A stretch of DNA of 64,000 bases from Lycorma delicatula (Eukaryota; Arthropoda; Insecta; Hemiptera; Fulgoridae), in NCBI RefSeq assembly GCF_047948215.1, contig NC_134455.1, forward strand, positions 322,702,147 to 322,766,146. The letters run 5' to 3'. The stretch's first letter is position 1. Each line of letters begins with the position of its first letter. Made by a program: the position numbers and the translations under genes. This document shows positions 35,061 through 47,939 of this stretch, piece by piece. A model generated the notes under the pieces. That model was not told the origin of the DNA. It saw only the letters and a program-made list of their open reading frames with translations, and searched no databases.

Positions 35061-35180
35061 CAGTCCTCTGGGTAGATTGGAATGGTAACCGAAGCAAGCT
35101 GTGCGGGTGTCCAGGGCACTGGTCCCCCTGGCAAATTGGTAATGGTGAGCAAAGTAAGCTCTGCGAACATGGGGTAAGCC
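35061..35180. repeat. diverged 60-bp tandem repeat, GC-rich
   Basis: Two units with a period of exactly 60 bases: AATGGTAACCGAAGCAAGCT at 35081 matches AATGGTGAGCAAAGTAAGCT at 35141, and the preceding TCCTCTGGGTAGATTGG matches TCCCCCTGGCAAATTGG. The following 90 bases (to 35270) keep the same GC-rich character, unusual for this window. A minus-strand frame of 69 codons (from 35170) runs across it without a stop, giving two related 20-residue units, but no protein family is recognised. Confidence 0.75.
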
Positions 35181-35359
35181 CGCCTCAGAAGGCCCCTAAG
35201 AGTCTATAAATTGTTTCCGGGATTCGCCTGGGTGACCTGATCCCCAAGGGTCCAGGTTCTGGCTAGTATATACATATATCACTCATCTGATTAATATTTA
35301 CTTTTGGTTGATGAAATTACACAGAAGCTTTTTGAAACTTGTAGGTGGAATATGGAAAT

Positions 35360-35465
35360 GGAATTTTGTAGTACATGAAAAATGCCATGCCTGACTGGGA
35401 TTTGAACCTGACCACCAGATAAAAGGCTGAAATGCTCCCACTCCATCACAGAAATCTGAAATTAC
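35360..35465 (-). mobile_element. tRNA-derived SINE, copy 4
   Basis: In minus orientation it has a perfect pol III B box, GGTTCAAATCC, at 35398-35408, preceded by a tRNA-like GATGGAGTGG A-box region and followed by CAGTCAGGCATGGCATTTTT. It is the best-preserved tRNA head of the family here. Confidence 0.65.
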
Positions 35466-36416
35466 TATTATATACAAATTGCTTATCTATACAAACACAA
35501 TAAGAAACAAAATCCCCCCTTACTGTGTGTTTGGTATATTTATAATGTTACATTTTTCCCATCCAAACTACTGTCAGTTTCTTGCTTCTCCATGTTTTAA
35601 CCGCTATGAAATGATCTGCACTGAAAACACCTTGTATGGACACCATAATAACAAGTAATCATAAAAAAATATTTCAATAAGAAAACAGGAATGACTGAAT
35701 TTCCAGAATCTTTGTCATTACCATCAGTTACCAAACAGTTAAATTTCAGGTCATTATGTATAAAGACACATATATCAAAGTTATTAATGAATGCATAATA
35801 ACAACTTGAAGAACACTTGTAGAATAAAGACAATTAAAAGCAAAAGGATTTTACCCAAATAATCTAAAAAAATACCTCAAATTAGGCTTCTCTGATCAAT
35901 AAATTATTCCCTCAATCTACAACTAATAATAAAAAAGTGAAATAAAAATGCACAATTCAATCATACCACTTTCATAAAAGAAGATCACATTACAATACTT
36001 ATCAGAGCTAAGATTATTTCAGTAAATTGCAAAAATCAATTTGAGCATAATTACTGTCAATTAGCATTAGTATAATTCCTATCAAGCAAAGCAAAAAGAG
36101 ATTCTATACGTATTCTTTGTTACTGAAAATTGAAAATAATACATAAAATAGAGGGCTTATTAATTTTCTAAACATCTTTGCAATTTATCAGTCACCAGAA
36201 ATATTTATGGAATGACAAAATACAATTAATAAAATTCCATAATATTAGAAATTGTATAAGATCTCTTTCAGTTTTCCTCTTTCTGTTCTGGCTGAAAAAT
36301 GTCAGAACATACAGTAGATGTGTCCCATGTATTTATTCATGCAAATCTAAAATTGCCGCATACTATAATTCAAAATAACAATAAACCTATTTAAAATTGA
36401 AGAAAAGATATCATAC

Positions 36417-36665
36417 CATTACTCTTGCATGAAAAACGATCTGACTGAAGAGTATATCCCTCGTGACAAATACATTTATGTTTATGACGACCAATTTGTT
36501 CACAATCTTGAGAACAAGTTCCCCACTGCTCACAGGAATGAGTTTCCAAGCAAGAAACACCATCAGGCTGAAGATGAAGACCATCAGGACAACTGCAAAT
36601 GTAACCTTCAGGTGTATTGTGGCAATCATGTGAACAGTCCAGTGTCTCATCACAAACTTTATCAA
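36417..36665 (-). CDS. LRP1: LRP1 exon: paired EGF modules before the propeller
   Basis: This 249-base exon encodes two EGF-like modules. The first is VCDETLDCSHDC with CSCPDGLHLQPDG, and the second is CEQWGTCSQDC with CICHEGYTLQSDRFSC. In LRP1 an EGF pair always separates an LDLa cluster from a propeller. The first module does not begin with the DIDEC-type calcium-binding consensus. The acceptor is TTTTCAG and the donor is GTATGA. It joins the propeller exon in frame at AAT G|AT GGG. Confidence 0.9.
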
Positions 36666-38990
36666 CTGAAAAGAAGAATATGAACTGATAATCCAGCATA
36701 TTTATGATTTATAAGTAAAATAAGTTCAGTTCTGAAAATTAAAAATAAGAGTAATAATCTTATTCAAAAAACTCTTTTAAAATCACATTTTGAAATTTAT
36801 GGGACAATTAGTTCCATAAACTATTACATCACAATATCTCCTACATCTAGCGCACAATTTTTCCCATACTTTATATTTTTTTTTTTTTGGACAGAAGTAC
36901 TAACAACAGTAAGCACATCACTTGCAACTCAATAATTTGAAAATATAAGCCATAATTTTATTCAAAATACTTTGGCACACATGTACTCTCAATAATAATA
37001 ACTAGTATTATGAAATTAGGACATACTCTATTTTTATTAGCTTTATAACCTCATCTACAGCTGTGTTGGAGCACTTGATACACTGAATGAAAATAATTTT
37101 GTTTGGAAATTAACTAATTATCTTTATTTTTATCATCAATTTAGATCTCTTTCAAATATTTTTTTAAATTAATTTTATTGAATTATTTAAACATTTTTCT
37201 GAAAAATACAAAGAAATTCTTCTGAAACTGAGATGTACATCTTCCTATGAAGAATTATCAAAGCTTAAATAACAAAAAAAAAACCCAACAAATATTGAAA
37301 ATAAAAGTGAAAATAAAAAAAATACATTACCAAAGTATTACACAGGTTTTAATAAAAAGAATTAAGACTTAACAGTGTCTTATGAAGAAAAGGATATAAT
37401 TTTAAGATTGAATCAACTGATGAAAATGTGTAAAAATTCATAAACAAAGGTCTAGAAATGCTTCATGTTTTAGGTGTACCAGCAAATAATTTCAACCTAA
37501 TTTCCACTCTTTTAATAAAATGAAAATACTTTAAAATAACTGGAACCCAAATTACATGGCAAAATTGGTGGTTTTTATGTTCTACAAACATGAAACACCA
37601 TTTGCTTCATGAAACATGAAATAAAGTAAATTAAAATAACTTGCTTTTAATGTTTGGTGTGTTTGTCAAGAAATTAATTTTAGAGAACTGACATAAGTAA
37701 AGTTAACTGAAAACCACAAATAGTTTAAGAAATCTACTTTTATCCATTTTTACATTTATGAGAAAAATGATGAAACTATTTTTTTACTACTATTCTTGTT
37801 TTTACACCATCAACAAAACCTCTAAAAATTTAAAATCATGTTGAAGTGAAGCGAGGGAAAAAGTGCTGTTTGATTTTTTTTTATTATCTTTCCTTAGATC
37901 GTTTTGAATCATGTTATTTTTAACAATCAGCTATTATAAAATAAACCATTATTCCTAAAACTACTCAATAATTTATTCAACAACATAATAACATTCAAAA
38001 TTACAGATACTTTACCACAATATTATATAATTAAAAACATACACATAAAAGACCAGTTAACATTATTCATTTCAAGCATTATAAGAAAGTAAACAATATT
38101 AAATTTAAAAAATTTACATAAATATATTCATCTCTAAATTATATAATATATTTTGGGAGCTCACCTTTCTATAATAAATTAAAGTACTTCCCTTCTGCAG
38201 TTTTACAGCACACTAATCTCAACTACTTAATACTCATATCATATTTGGTAGTTTACGAGCAACTTTTTCAATTACTTGTTAACTTAGTTTATTATTGGTT
38301 TCAGATTTGGTTTTATAAACATTATTTTTCAGGCACCTGCAAAAAATATAATCATGTGGAGATAGAACTGGAGACCTGAAAGGCCACTTTAATACTCCTC
38401 TACAATCTATCCATGGTCTGGATATACATCATTTAAAATTTTTCAAACGTGTTGATACACAACTTAATGGCACTGAAGCATTACATTTGTAACTTACAAC
38501 TAGATTATTCACAATTAAATAACTTACAGCTTCTTCCCGAAACCATAAATTGCTAAATAGTTATCTAACATTTTCCTAGATGGTTGGAAGAATCAAAACT
38601 TTCATCTAATATGTTACAATAAATATGCCACGTAGTCACAGTGTTACTAAATGTCACAATAAACACTGACATCTAAAGTAAAAGGCCCAATTATAAAATG
38701 GTGACTAATAATCATTAGTCATCAAAGATTCTATTATTGAAGTGCTACAAATTCAACGCCCAGTATTATAACTAAACACAAAGCAAAAATTCACAGTAAT
38801 TTATTTAATTAGTAAAACATTAGACACCAGTTTAAAAAAATAATCAGTATAAAAACTAAATGCTCAGAAAACTCAAAAATGCGCAGTAAAATACTAAATG
38901 CATAGTAAAAATATTAAACATGTAGTAAAAAAAATCTTTATGTTCCTCAAAGAAAAACTTAAACCAGGTAGGTATATAATATTTATTTAT
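36666..38990 (-). other. LRP1 intron, AT-rich, nothing recognised
   Basis: Long AT-rich stretch with a poly-T run near 36880. No coding similarity, element ends or RNA features were found. Confidence 0.5.
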
Positions 38991-38997
38991 TTTATTT

Positions 38998-39565
38998 ATT
39001 ACTAGCAGACCTGGCAATGGTTTGTTATTGCTATATTTGAGTATATACATATATGCATAGATTAAATGAATACAATTGAAAGTTTGATAAAACATTAAAA
39101 AACTGAATATTACGGAACTTCACAAAATGTAACCTTTCACTTTTCCCCTTTTCAATTTTTCCCTTTTTTCTTTTTTCCCATGTGTAAATCAGTCCAGTTT
39201 TTAGTCTATTAGTTAGTTTTTTAGTCTATAGCGGACACAGATATGAACATTGCCTTTTATATATATAGAAGAAGAAAGTCTGTTTGTATATTTGTTCGTT
39301 CGTTTCATAAATATCTCAACACTGGCTTCACCTAGCAGGTATAGTTTTTGCAAAAACTTTTATTTTCACGTAACTATTATATATTCTGGCTATGAGCCAA
39401 ATCAGTCCATAAATACAATAAATGAGAAATTTTTCAAAATATCTCGACCCCAGCGCCACCAAACTAATTCAGAAACCTTTGTGGGTGCGCGCACAACTCA
39501 CCAAAGTTTCATCGCAATCAGATGAATGGCATAAGAACGCATATGGGACAAAAAAACAAACATTC

Positions 39566-39596
<31 letters not shown>

Positions 39597-39600
39597 AGAT
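38998..39600. mobile_element. dispersed repeat, Helentron-like non-autonomous type (candidate)
   Basis: It begins ACTAGCAGACCTGGCAATGG and runs to GGACACAGATATGAACATTG with TTTTATATATATAGA, followed directly by a second part starting TTTGTTCGTTCGTTTC and ending in another TATATA tract (39570-39597). A similar head, ACTAGTGAACCCGGCAATGC, occurs at 48550. Such heads, together with TATATATAGA ends, are familiar from abundant non-autonomous rolling-circle-type repeats in insects. The assignment is from general knowledge and not from any end-defining feature here. Confidence 0.4.
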
Positions 39601-41724
39601 TACAAAGTGGCTCCTTCGCTAAACATATATACAAAAATAAAAAAAAGATGAGAATTTTTAACTTAATATAATACAACTGAACTTTTAATTTAAAAAAAAT
39701 ATACTAAGTGAGTATTTAATACTCACCTTATAATGCCAACTTAGGACAGGTTAGATTAGGTTACATTGCATTGTTGACTTTGATATTTTACCTGATTGTA
39801 ACTAGATATTTAACTTATATTTCCTTCCGTATTCTTATAATGAAAACTCTACACACTTTCTTTCTTTACAACTTCTAACACTGAAGCCCTGTTAGGGAAA
39901 TCTCATTCTTTTTCTATAATTTGTCTATTTTCCACTGTAATTTCTGCATAGTCACTTTCCCTTCCATCATCCATGTAATTAGATATTTAGTTCATTATGG
40001 CTTTAAATTTTTAATCACCGTTTCTTTATAAAAAAGTTTTTGAGCTTAAAAATTTTTTCAGATATAAGTGAGAGAAAACAGCAACAGGTTTGGTGTACAC
40101 CAAACCTTGGGTGCATACAGCTTTACAACTATAGTTGCAAACCAGTTGCAACAAAAATCCCTTTTTACAAGTGAAATTTTATTTTAAAAATTACTTCTTT
40201 TTTTACTAAAAAAAAAATAATGAATTTTGCTAGGTTCATTCAATTTAATAATATGTACTGTTTACTTAACAATTTGAATATTTTGCTGTACAATTTTTTT
40301 TTTAAATACTGTGTAATTTATAAATAAAATACTGAGCATTTATTTTTTTTTACTGAGCAATAAGATATTAAAATACTGAAAAGTAGCATTTAAATGCTAT
40401 CCTTATTATATTCTGACCTATAATCAACTGGGGATGATTATTAATGCTCCAATGTAGATAATTATATTTATTTATCTATCTATTTCATTGTTATGTTTAT
40501 CATGGTCGCTCAATAAAAATGAAGTTTCATCTGAAAATGACTGAATTTAAAAAAAAAATTAGACTGTATTAAATGTTTGCATCATATTTCATAGTAATCA
40601 ACTCAATTATCAAAATCATCTTCTGAAAGTTCTAGCACAATTTTTAGCAGAAAAGGATATAATTCATTATTTTTAAGGACTTTCTAAGAATTGAACGGGT
40701 ATTTAACAAATGTCAGCAATATATATATATATATATATATAAATGATTTTTCCTCATTAATGGCAGATAATAGCCCATCCATAAAGATCAATACCAATTT
40801 CTTCAAAGTATTTTAATTTCACGCCTACATTTGATTTAGCTATTTGTACTCTGTTGAGAAATCTATCACCTCTTGTAAAGACTATACTACAGCACTATCA
40901 CCATATCCACACATCATTAACAAAGAAAGTCCTTTTTTTATTTTTGCAGAAACAGTATTTAAAAAATAAAATTTTCACTAAATTATAAGATAAAATTAAA
41001 ATAAATAAGATAAATTACAATTACATTACCTTTTAATATGCAATTAATTTACATAATTCTTCGGTTTCATATGTTAACAGTTACATCACAATTATATTAC
41101 GTAAGAGTATAAAATTAAAAAAAAAGAAATTAATATAGAGAAGTAACAGCTGAATTAATAGTTAATAACTAATTTACAATTTTAATTTGTAATACTGCTT
41201 CAAATAAGTATACTGGTAATATGTTATTAATTATATAACAATACTGTAAAGTATCTGTAATTACATACATTGTTATTGATTGAGTAAAACATTTGAGCTG
41301 TTTTACAACAATAACTTACACAAAGATGTTATTGAATACTTCTGAAGGAGAAACAAAATAAAGTAGTCATACAGCACATTTTCCCTCATTTCATTTCTAG
41401 CGTTTTTTATTTTCTTAGATCCCAAAATAAATGTTATTAAAAAAAAGTTTTACCATTATTTTCCTCTTCAAATTTTTTATGTAAAATTAAAGTCTGATTC
41501 ATAATTGCAGATAAAAATTTCAAACCTGTAAAATAGTATTTTTTTAGCTGAAAATATTTGTCCAACTGTTTCTACTGTCTAGTCACACTCAGTTTTGTTA
41601 CATGAGACTATTTCCAGACATTTCTAAATCCTGTATATAATAAGTAAATATCTGAGAAAAATCAAACAATTTATTATAAATATTATTTCATGTAATATGA
41701 AAGTAAGTTATTATTATTACTTAC
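39601..41724 (-). other. LRP1 intron with a short palindrome and a TA tract
   Basis: AT-rich intron. It has a perfect 22-base palindrome without a loop at 40086-40107 (AGGTTTGGTG, TA, CACCAAACCT) and a TA tract at 40718-40742. Nothing else was recognised. Confidence 0.6.
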
Positions 41725-41931
41725 TACAACGAAGACCTTCATCTGATTGATCATGACAGTCTATTTTTTCATCACATACTTGCTCAATATCAATACATCG
41801 TTTTCCATTATCACATGAACGATTTGGAAAATGGCACTCTGGAAGAGGTGAAGCTGTTGATGGTAAAGGAGTAGTACTTAAAAGAGATGGTTTCTTCTTC
41901 TTACAAAATTCATCAGTACAATTTTTCACAT
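41725..41931 (-). CDS. LRP1: LRP1 exon: Ser/Thr/Pro linker and LDLa repeat 7
   Basis: This 207-base exon starts after TTGTTTAG. It begins with DVKNCTDEFC and a basic KKKK stretch, followed by a Ser/Thr/Pro-rich linker (SLLSTTPLPSTASPLP) likely to be flexible and perhaps O-glycosylated. It then encodes the last LDLa repeat of the cluster (ECHFPNRSCDNGKRC to CDEKIDCHDQSDEGLRC). The usual aromatic residue before the second cysteine is Arg-Ser here. The donor GTAAGT follows TGT A, and the joined codon ATT leads into the EGF pair. Confidence 0.88.
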
Positions 41932-42740
41932 CTAAACAAAGGGAATTATCATAATATCCAAGGTAGTAAATAACAAATTTTTTGAAAAACAAGTTTAAAA
42001 AAATATAGTTGCGTAAAATTAATTAAACTCTTCACAGAACAGATATTAATAAAAAACTATATTATTTTATATTAGCTGAACAAATTTTAGATTTAAATGC
42101 TTATTTAATATTGAACTGCACAATGCCTGTTTATACTACTACTAATGTAAACAATTTAATTTACCAAATATTACATTAAAATTTACATAAGTAGTGATAA
42201 GTTTGATACTTAACTGATAAACTTACTGATAACTGAAGTTCCCTACCATATCCGTATAATGTAGTTAATGTAAATTCTTATGATTATTCAGTACGTAATC
42301 ATTTCTCATACTTTCCCTTGTTATGCTTTCTTTATAAAAAAAAAAAATGGGGTACTATTTTAAAACTAAACCATATAATCTTTATATATTTTTTGATGAA
42401 GAAACATTTCAAATTATGTAAATCTGTTTATTCATTTACTATAACAAGAATCATCTGAGTAATAAAAATGTAATCACTGAAGGTGGAAAAGAAAAAATAT
42501 AAAGAAATAAGAAGGCTACAAACACATACGAAAACTATATATATATACAGCAGTTATAAGTAATCTACATTCATACCAAATATAAACTTTTTTTAACAGA
42601 ATTGTTGTAACTTACAATAACTATTAGTTATTGTTAGATCTGATGAATTCATAACTTATGAAGACTTTAGAATTTAGTATTTAAAAAATAGAAATAAAAA
42701 ATAAATAAAAACTTATTAACATAACCCTACTTTTAAGAAC
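41932..42740 (-). other. LRP1 intron, nothing recognised
   Basis: AT-rich; no features supported. Confidence 0.5.
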
Positions 42741-42749
42741 TAAATACAA

Positions 42750-43290
42750 TAATACAAGGATGTCCAGAAAATAAAAATATAAGTGAAATTTTTTTCATAG
42801 TTGACATCAAATTTCATGAACTATACTGAAGTATCAAAAACAATCTGGAAAGCATTGAGACAGGAGATGAAATGTGGGCACTATTTTCCTGAAAAATCCA
42901 TATAGTTCTACACACGAATGTGAGTGTTTACTCACATATAATTGAAAACATCAACAAATTAATTATATATAATTCAAAATCAGCGCGTAAACAATCATGG
43001 CAGTTGTCTTCTGGAACAAGAAGCGATTATTCCTTATTGACTTTTGATCTCAGATACAATACATTGATTCATTTTCACACTTAACATAAACTGATATTTA
43101 AGCAGACACATAAATTATGGTTACAGAGAAACACTAAAAAAAGCTCTGGATGAAATAAAACAAATAGCAAGGAATGCTGATGAGAAAAGTCTGACTGCTA
43201 TACAATAATCTTGTCCATACACTGCTCAAATCAGATGAAAGTAATTGCAGACCTTTAAACAGGAACTTTTGCTCTATTCTTCATGTAACT
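42750..43290 (+). pseudogene. mariner-family remnant
   Basis: Plus-strand pieces read AVVFWNKKRLFLIDF (the VFWDxKGxLLVDF block after the first catalytic region), then a stop-ridden stretch ending in NNLVHTLLKSDE, the place of HDNARPHxA. The catalytic residues are lost. An AAGGATGTCCAGAAAATAAA stretch near 42758 resembles a mariner end, but no partner was found. Confidence 0.5.
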
Positions 43291-43799
43291 AAAACCTCAA
43301 CAAGTAAATATTACTTGTTTACAAAGTTAACAAAACACCTGGTTGGAAAAAGTTTTTATTTTGATAAGATTCAAGGCATAATAATAACATGGTTAAGAGA
43401 GCAACCAAAAGATATCTATGACACAGTGATCAAGAAACCTGATCCTTAGCTGAATAAATTCAATGAGGTAGGTATAAATACAATGAGGTAATTATGCTGA
43501 AAAATAAAGAAAAGGAAATTACATTATACAAGTATTACAATAGAGTGCAAATTTGTCCAAATATGGTTAGTTACGTAAAAAAATGTAATTTTAATTAGAG
43601 AAATGGTGTATGTGCATTCATTATGTTGTAAATATCTACTAACTAATTTTTCCTCACTTAATTAATTCATATAAATTATTTGACATAAAAATAAACAAAA
43701 TTAATTTAATGTGCTATACTTTACTTTCTTTGTCATGAAAGCATATCTTTATTATTTAATTATTTTATAAATTATAGGCTAACTACTCAAATACAGTTA

Positions 43800-43900
43800 C
43801 TTATGAAATAAAAGTTTTGCAGTGAATGAAAAATGCCAAGTCTGGCCAAGATTCAAACCCAGAAACTTCTGGATGAAAGACAAGGATGTCTTTCAAATGA
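43800..43900 (-). mobile_element. tRNA-derived SINE, copy 5
   Basis: In minus orientation it reads GAAGTTTCTGGGTTTGAATC with the B box at 43849-43859, then TTGGCCAGACTTGGCATTTT and TCATTCACTGCAAAACTTTT. It has the same order as the copies at 29.5 and 35.4 kb. Confidence 0.6.
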
Positions 43901-44084
43901 TTTAAAAGATCAGTTTTTACATTATAACTAATTTTTGCAATTCCTTTATTTAAAAATTAGCCCAGGTTTTTAAGTTAATCATTTTTATTATCGGGAAGGT
44001 TGGATGGTCACTGGGTATTTTAAAGTTCTTTTTTCTTTTTAAATATTTCACGTTTCTTAGCATAGATGTTGCCAAACTCAAATG

Positions 44085-44560
44085 CTACCTTGTGCAAACA
44101 GATTTCCAACTCATACGACAGACTTTGAAGAAAACCAGATATTCAAATGCTAAAGCCAGTAACGGGATAATCAAAATTTAACTAATTGTTGATAATGAAC
44201 TGGGAATTTTTTTCACTAGATGTCTTCCTAATGTTCTTATATGCAACTCTTAGTCCTTAAACACAAACATAAAAGTGTGATTTAGTAGAAAATAACACTT
44301 TTCTGTCTTTTTTGATCCAGTTTTATGTGCTTCACTCACATGAGCTATTTTCTGCAGATTACTGATGTTAAGAGCTGCTTTTTAGCCAGCCAGTCTACAT
44401 CAAACATTTGTCTTGGATATATTTTTTTACTGCCTGCTAAGTACAACTTAAGTCCACTGCAGATAGTCTAGGGTCAGTTTCAACTAAGGTCATGCTTTCA
44501 ATTTCTATTTGTGAATGGACATGCCTATTGGTAAGAATTCTGATTTTATCCTCTGAAGGC
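44085..44560 (-). pseudogene. Tc1-like transposase remnant
   Basis: One minus-strand frame reads IEIESMTLVETDPRLSAVDL (helix-turn-helix end of the N-terminal domain). A second reads DWLAKKQLLTSVICRK, then VKHIKLDQKRQKSVIFY and LRTKSCI, which lines up with the Tc1 stretch KKPLLTSVNRxKRLxWAKxHKNWTxxxWxxVIFSDE. Catalytic acidic residues have mutated and many stops are present. Confidence 0.5.
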
Positions 44561-46020
44561 TTGACTTTAACCTAATGGGCAGCTCCAGGATGAGTTTCAA
44601 TCAAATGTCCAATGACCAGCTGACAAACTAGTATTTTATCATCTGCAATAAGAACAATCATGATTTTTCAAAGCTGGGATAACCTGACAACATATTCAGT
44701 GTTATTCAGCTACTTGTATGATCTCTGCTACCAAAATTGTAGAAAATTTAATGTTTATGTCGCCAACATAAACAATAGATACTCGTATTAAAAAAATTTG
44801 TAATCTACTTCTGTTTCTGTAAATGTAATAGTAAACTTTCAATTAAAAAAATGCGAAACACTTAGAAGCACAGTCAGAAGAATTTGAGGCATTAGAAAAA
44901 TAGAGCATGAAGTGTACAAAGACTACAGGAAAACAAAGACTTATACTATATATTTTACTACACAAAATAGTATAAAACTATATAATTTCCAAATTTTAAC
45001 CTACAAGTCATTAGAAGATATTAACAAGAATAACTTCTTTATCTACTTCCAAAAGTAGATAAAGAAGTCAGGTGATTAAGGAACAAATGAAATCACCTAT
45101 TGGTTGATTCAAGGAGAGAAACAGGCGTAACCATTCCCAGATTTCAGTCTTTGTTAGTAAGAAGAGATGGTTTCCTAGCCTTCTTTACTGAGCCAAATGT
45201 ACAACTGCGCTTTCATTGGCATGCCAAACAGCCCAAAATACAAGATATGTTCAGTTCTATGTGTAACTTTTTCACTCTGTTCCTTACAGGGACTAGCAGT
45301 ATAATGAATAACACAATCAAAGAATGCAACTCATAACTAAAGTTATGTAAATTTTATTTTACTTGTGAACTGTGTGCAGGAAATCATGCACTGTTTTTAT
45401 GATTAAAGACTTTGACACTGACTTCACTAAATTCTTGACATAAGACATTAAAAGGAACCACTGAAAGGCCCTTTAATTAGTTATAGTAAAAGTTTTAAGT
45501 ACATGTCGGCAATACATTTTTTGCACGAACAAACTAGAAATAAATCAAACAAGAATCTAGTCAAAAAATAAAAGTTTTACAAAAATACAAAAAACACAAC
45601 AAAAAAATATTAAATGAAAAGAAATGAGTTTTCTTTAAACTACATTTTAAACACAAATTTCAAGGTCAAAAATCAGTCAACGATGAATTCTGCTAAAATT
45701 ACAACACAAAAAACTCACTAACATTACTTCTGATGATTACAGACACAGCTGAAAATCTTTGACATATACAAAACAATCATAAAGTTTAAATCTGGTTTGG
45801 TTTGAAGTAAAATCATTATAATAAACATTTTTTTTTTTTTTAAACAATAATTTTGTGTAAATAAAAAATTTAATTTTTGTAATATCTGAATCTCGATAAC
45901 TTCATTAAAATAATACTTAAATTTATATGGAGAAATTTTAGATAAGATCTGGGAATTTCAAAGCCATAAGCCACTTTCCAAATTTGGGTTGGAGCTGATG
46001 AGATATAGAGGCAGTAAACC
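44561..46020 (-). other. LRP1 intron with a 16-bp hairpin
   Basis: AT-rich intron. A perfect hairpin lies at 45033-45068 (arm ACTTCTTTATCTACTT, loop CCAA). The 78-codon frame at 45100-45336 has no recognised domain. Confidence 0.55.
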
Positions 46021-46047
46021 AGCCTTAAAACAGCTAATAATAACAGT

Positions 46048-46236
46048 GTTAGTGTGAGTGTGAGTGTGAGTGTGAGTGTGAGCGTGAGCAAGTGAGCGAG
46101 TGAGCGAGTGAGTGAGTGAGTGAGTGAGTGAGTGAGTGAGTATGTGAGTGAGTGAGTGAGTGAGTATGTGAGTGAGTGAGTGAGTGTGTGTGTGAGTGAG
46201 TGAGTGAGTGAGTGAGTGAGTGAGTGAGTGAGTGAG

Positions 46237-46268
<32 letters not shown>

Positions 46269-46303
46269 CATGGGTACACATACACACACACACACACGTA
46301 CCT
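46048..46303. repeat. TGAG / TG compound microsatellite, about 250 bp
   Basis: GTGTGA, GAGC and long GAGT tetranucleotide runs end in (GT)n and an inverted (AC)n. Minus-strand open frames made of THSL repeats come from this tract and are not genes. It begins about 320 bases from an LRP1 exon (46626). Confidence 0.95.
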
Positions 46304-46625
46304 TTTTAATACTAAACACAAATTGGATTCATAACAATAAACAAAATTCATCAAATCTAAGGTACAAGATTTGTATGAGGTAAATGTGGTTTTTCTTTAA
46401 TAACAACTACTCAATTATTTTATACAATTTAATACTAATAATTTAATGTTTCATTTTATACTAATTATTTTATTACTATGGATTAATAAACATATATTTC
46501 ATTTTGCATCTGTTCCTTAATAAACCACCACAAAATTTCACTCACATTATATCTATTATCTTATGATTAATATAAATATTCCCATACACAACTTTAATTT
46601 ACAGAGTACCTTTAAAAATACTAAC

Positions 46626-46881
46626 CACATCCAAATTCATCTGAACCATCCAAACAATCGATTAATCCATCGCAGACATATTGCTTTCTAATACAAGTAC
46701 CAGCAACATCACGGCAATCAAACTCATTAGCATGACAATGTGAAGGTGGCAGTTTTTCTGGTTTTGTTTCATCCTTACGAGTTTCAGTAGAGCAGTGTTC
46801 ATCTGACCCATCAGAACAATCTCGATGTCCATCACAAACCTTTGATTCTGAGATACAAAATGAATCTTGGATGCAGTAGAA
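46626..46881 (-). CDS. LRP1: LRP1 exon: rest of LDLa repeat 5 and repeat 6
   Basis: This 256-base exon starts in phase 0 after TATTTTCAG. It finishes LDLa repeat 5 (FYCIQDSFC to CDGHRDCSDGSDEHC). A polar linker of about 17 residues rich in Lys, Glu and Thr follows, and then repeat 6 (HCHANEFDC to CDGLIDCLDGSDEFGC). Repeat 6 has a longer first loop (CRDVAGTCI). The donor GTTAGT follows TGT G. A 240-bp TGAG/TG microsatellite lies about 330 bases downstream in the next intron. Confidence 0.88.
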
Positions 46882-47939
46882 CTGAAAATATATTAATAAA
46901 AGAGATTAATTTCATTTCTATATTCAATAAAACTGCATTACAATCTTGATAATCTGCAGCCCCATTAATCTACACTAGTTATAACAGTAGTAGAACCAGA
47001 AAGTACTATAAATAGAAGTTATATTAAACAATTTTTAAAATGCAAGCTTCGAAGTGCACTGTACGTAAAAGAAAAACTTAAAATGATCTAATGAATGAAA
47101 ATACTGCCTACACCTAAATGAACTTGTGCTAACACCTTAATTTAACACATAATATTTATCATAAATATGAATTGCTTTGATTGAGATTCATATTACAACT
47201 ATTAGTTTTCATTTCTAAAAAGATAAAACTCTCATCTACTACCCAGTCGCTCAATGTGTATTGTTTATAACAGTTTCTTATGTGACTAAAATTTATAAAT
47301 CAAATTTTTAGAACTCAATCCAAATTATAATGGAATAAGCTCAATCATCTGAGTACTATCAGTTACTGTAATTAAAAACAATCTGATGGCTTGACTTCTT
47401 ATATTTTTGTTTTTTTTTCAATTTCTTTTTCTGTTAGTCTTTTAAATAAATGTTTTATCTATGTTCTGAATTCTTAGATGTTTCATGGATTTTGTTCTAA
47501 TCCTTGTTTAATAAGAATTAGTCGTAATCCACTTCATTTTGTCTTTATTTCTGCTGTAATGACATATAGTTCCAGTATGCTAACAAAAATGACTGACATT
47601 AATGTCAATGTAAGTTTCTAAATATGAGTTTAAGGCTGAATACTCAAACATGATTTGATAGGATCTATAAAAATTTCCATTGATCATATCTACTGAGTTT
47701 TGGTGACAATCAATATTTTTCTTTTTATGGGTGTAAATATTTTTTTGTGCAAAAAAAGAAACATTTAGTCCAAACTGATTATTATCATTCAACATTATTT
47801 AAGCTTTAAGTCCTTAATGTAATCATATAATAATCAGGTTCACTTCATTGACATCAAGTATATACAAAATGCAATACAAAATTAATTAACATTTTCTTAA
47901 CATCTGGCACCGTTGGTATTATACAATTTATATAAAAAT

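Noticed and set aside
45100..45336. 78-codon plus-strand frame (begins MVDSRRETG)
   Set aside because: Mixed composition, but no motif, no splice or promoter context and no relation to the neighbouring elements.
45870..46354. Two long minus-strand frames made of THSL/THTH repeats
   Set aside because: They arise only from the TGAG/TG microsatellite and have no flanking coding signal.
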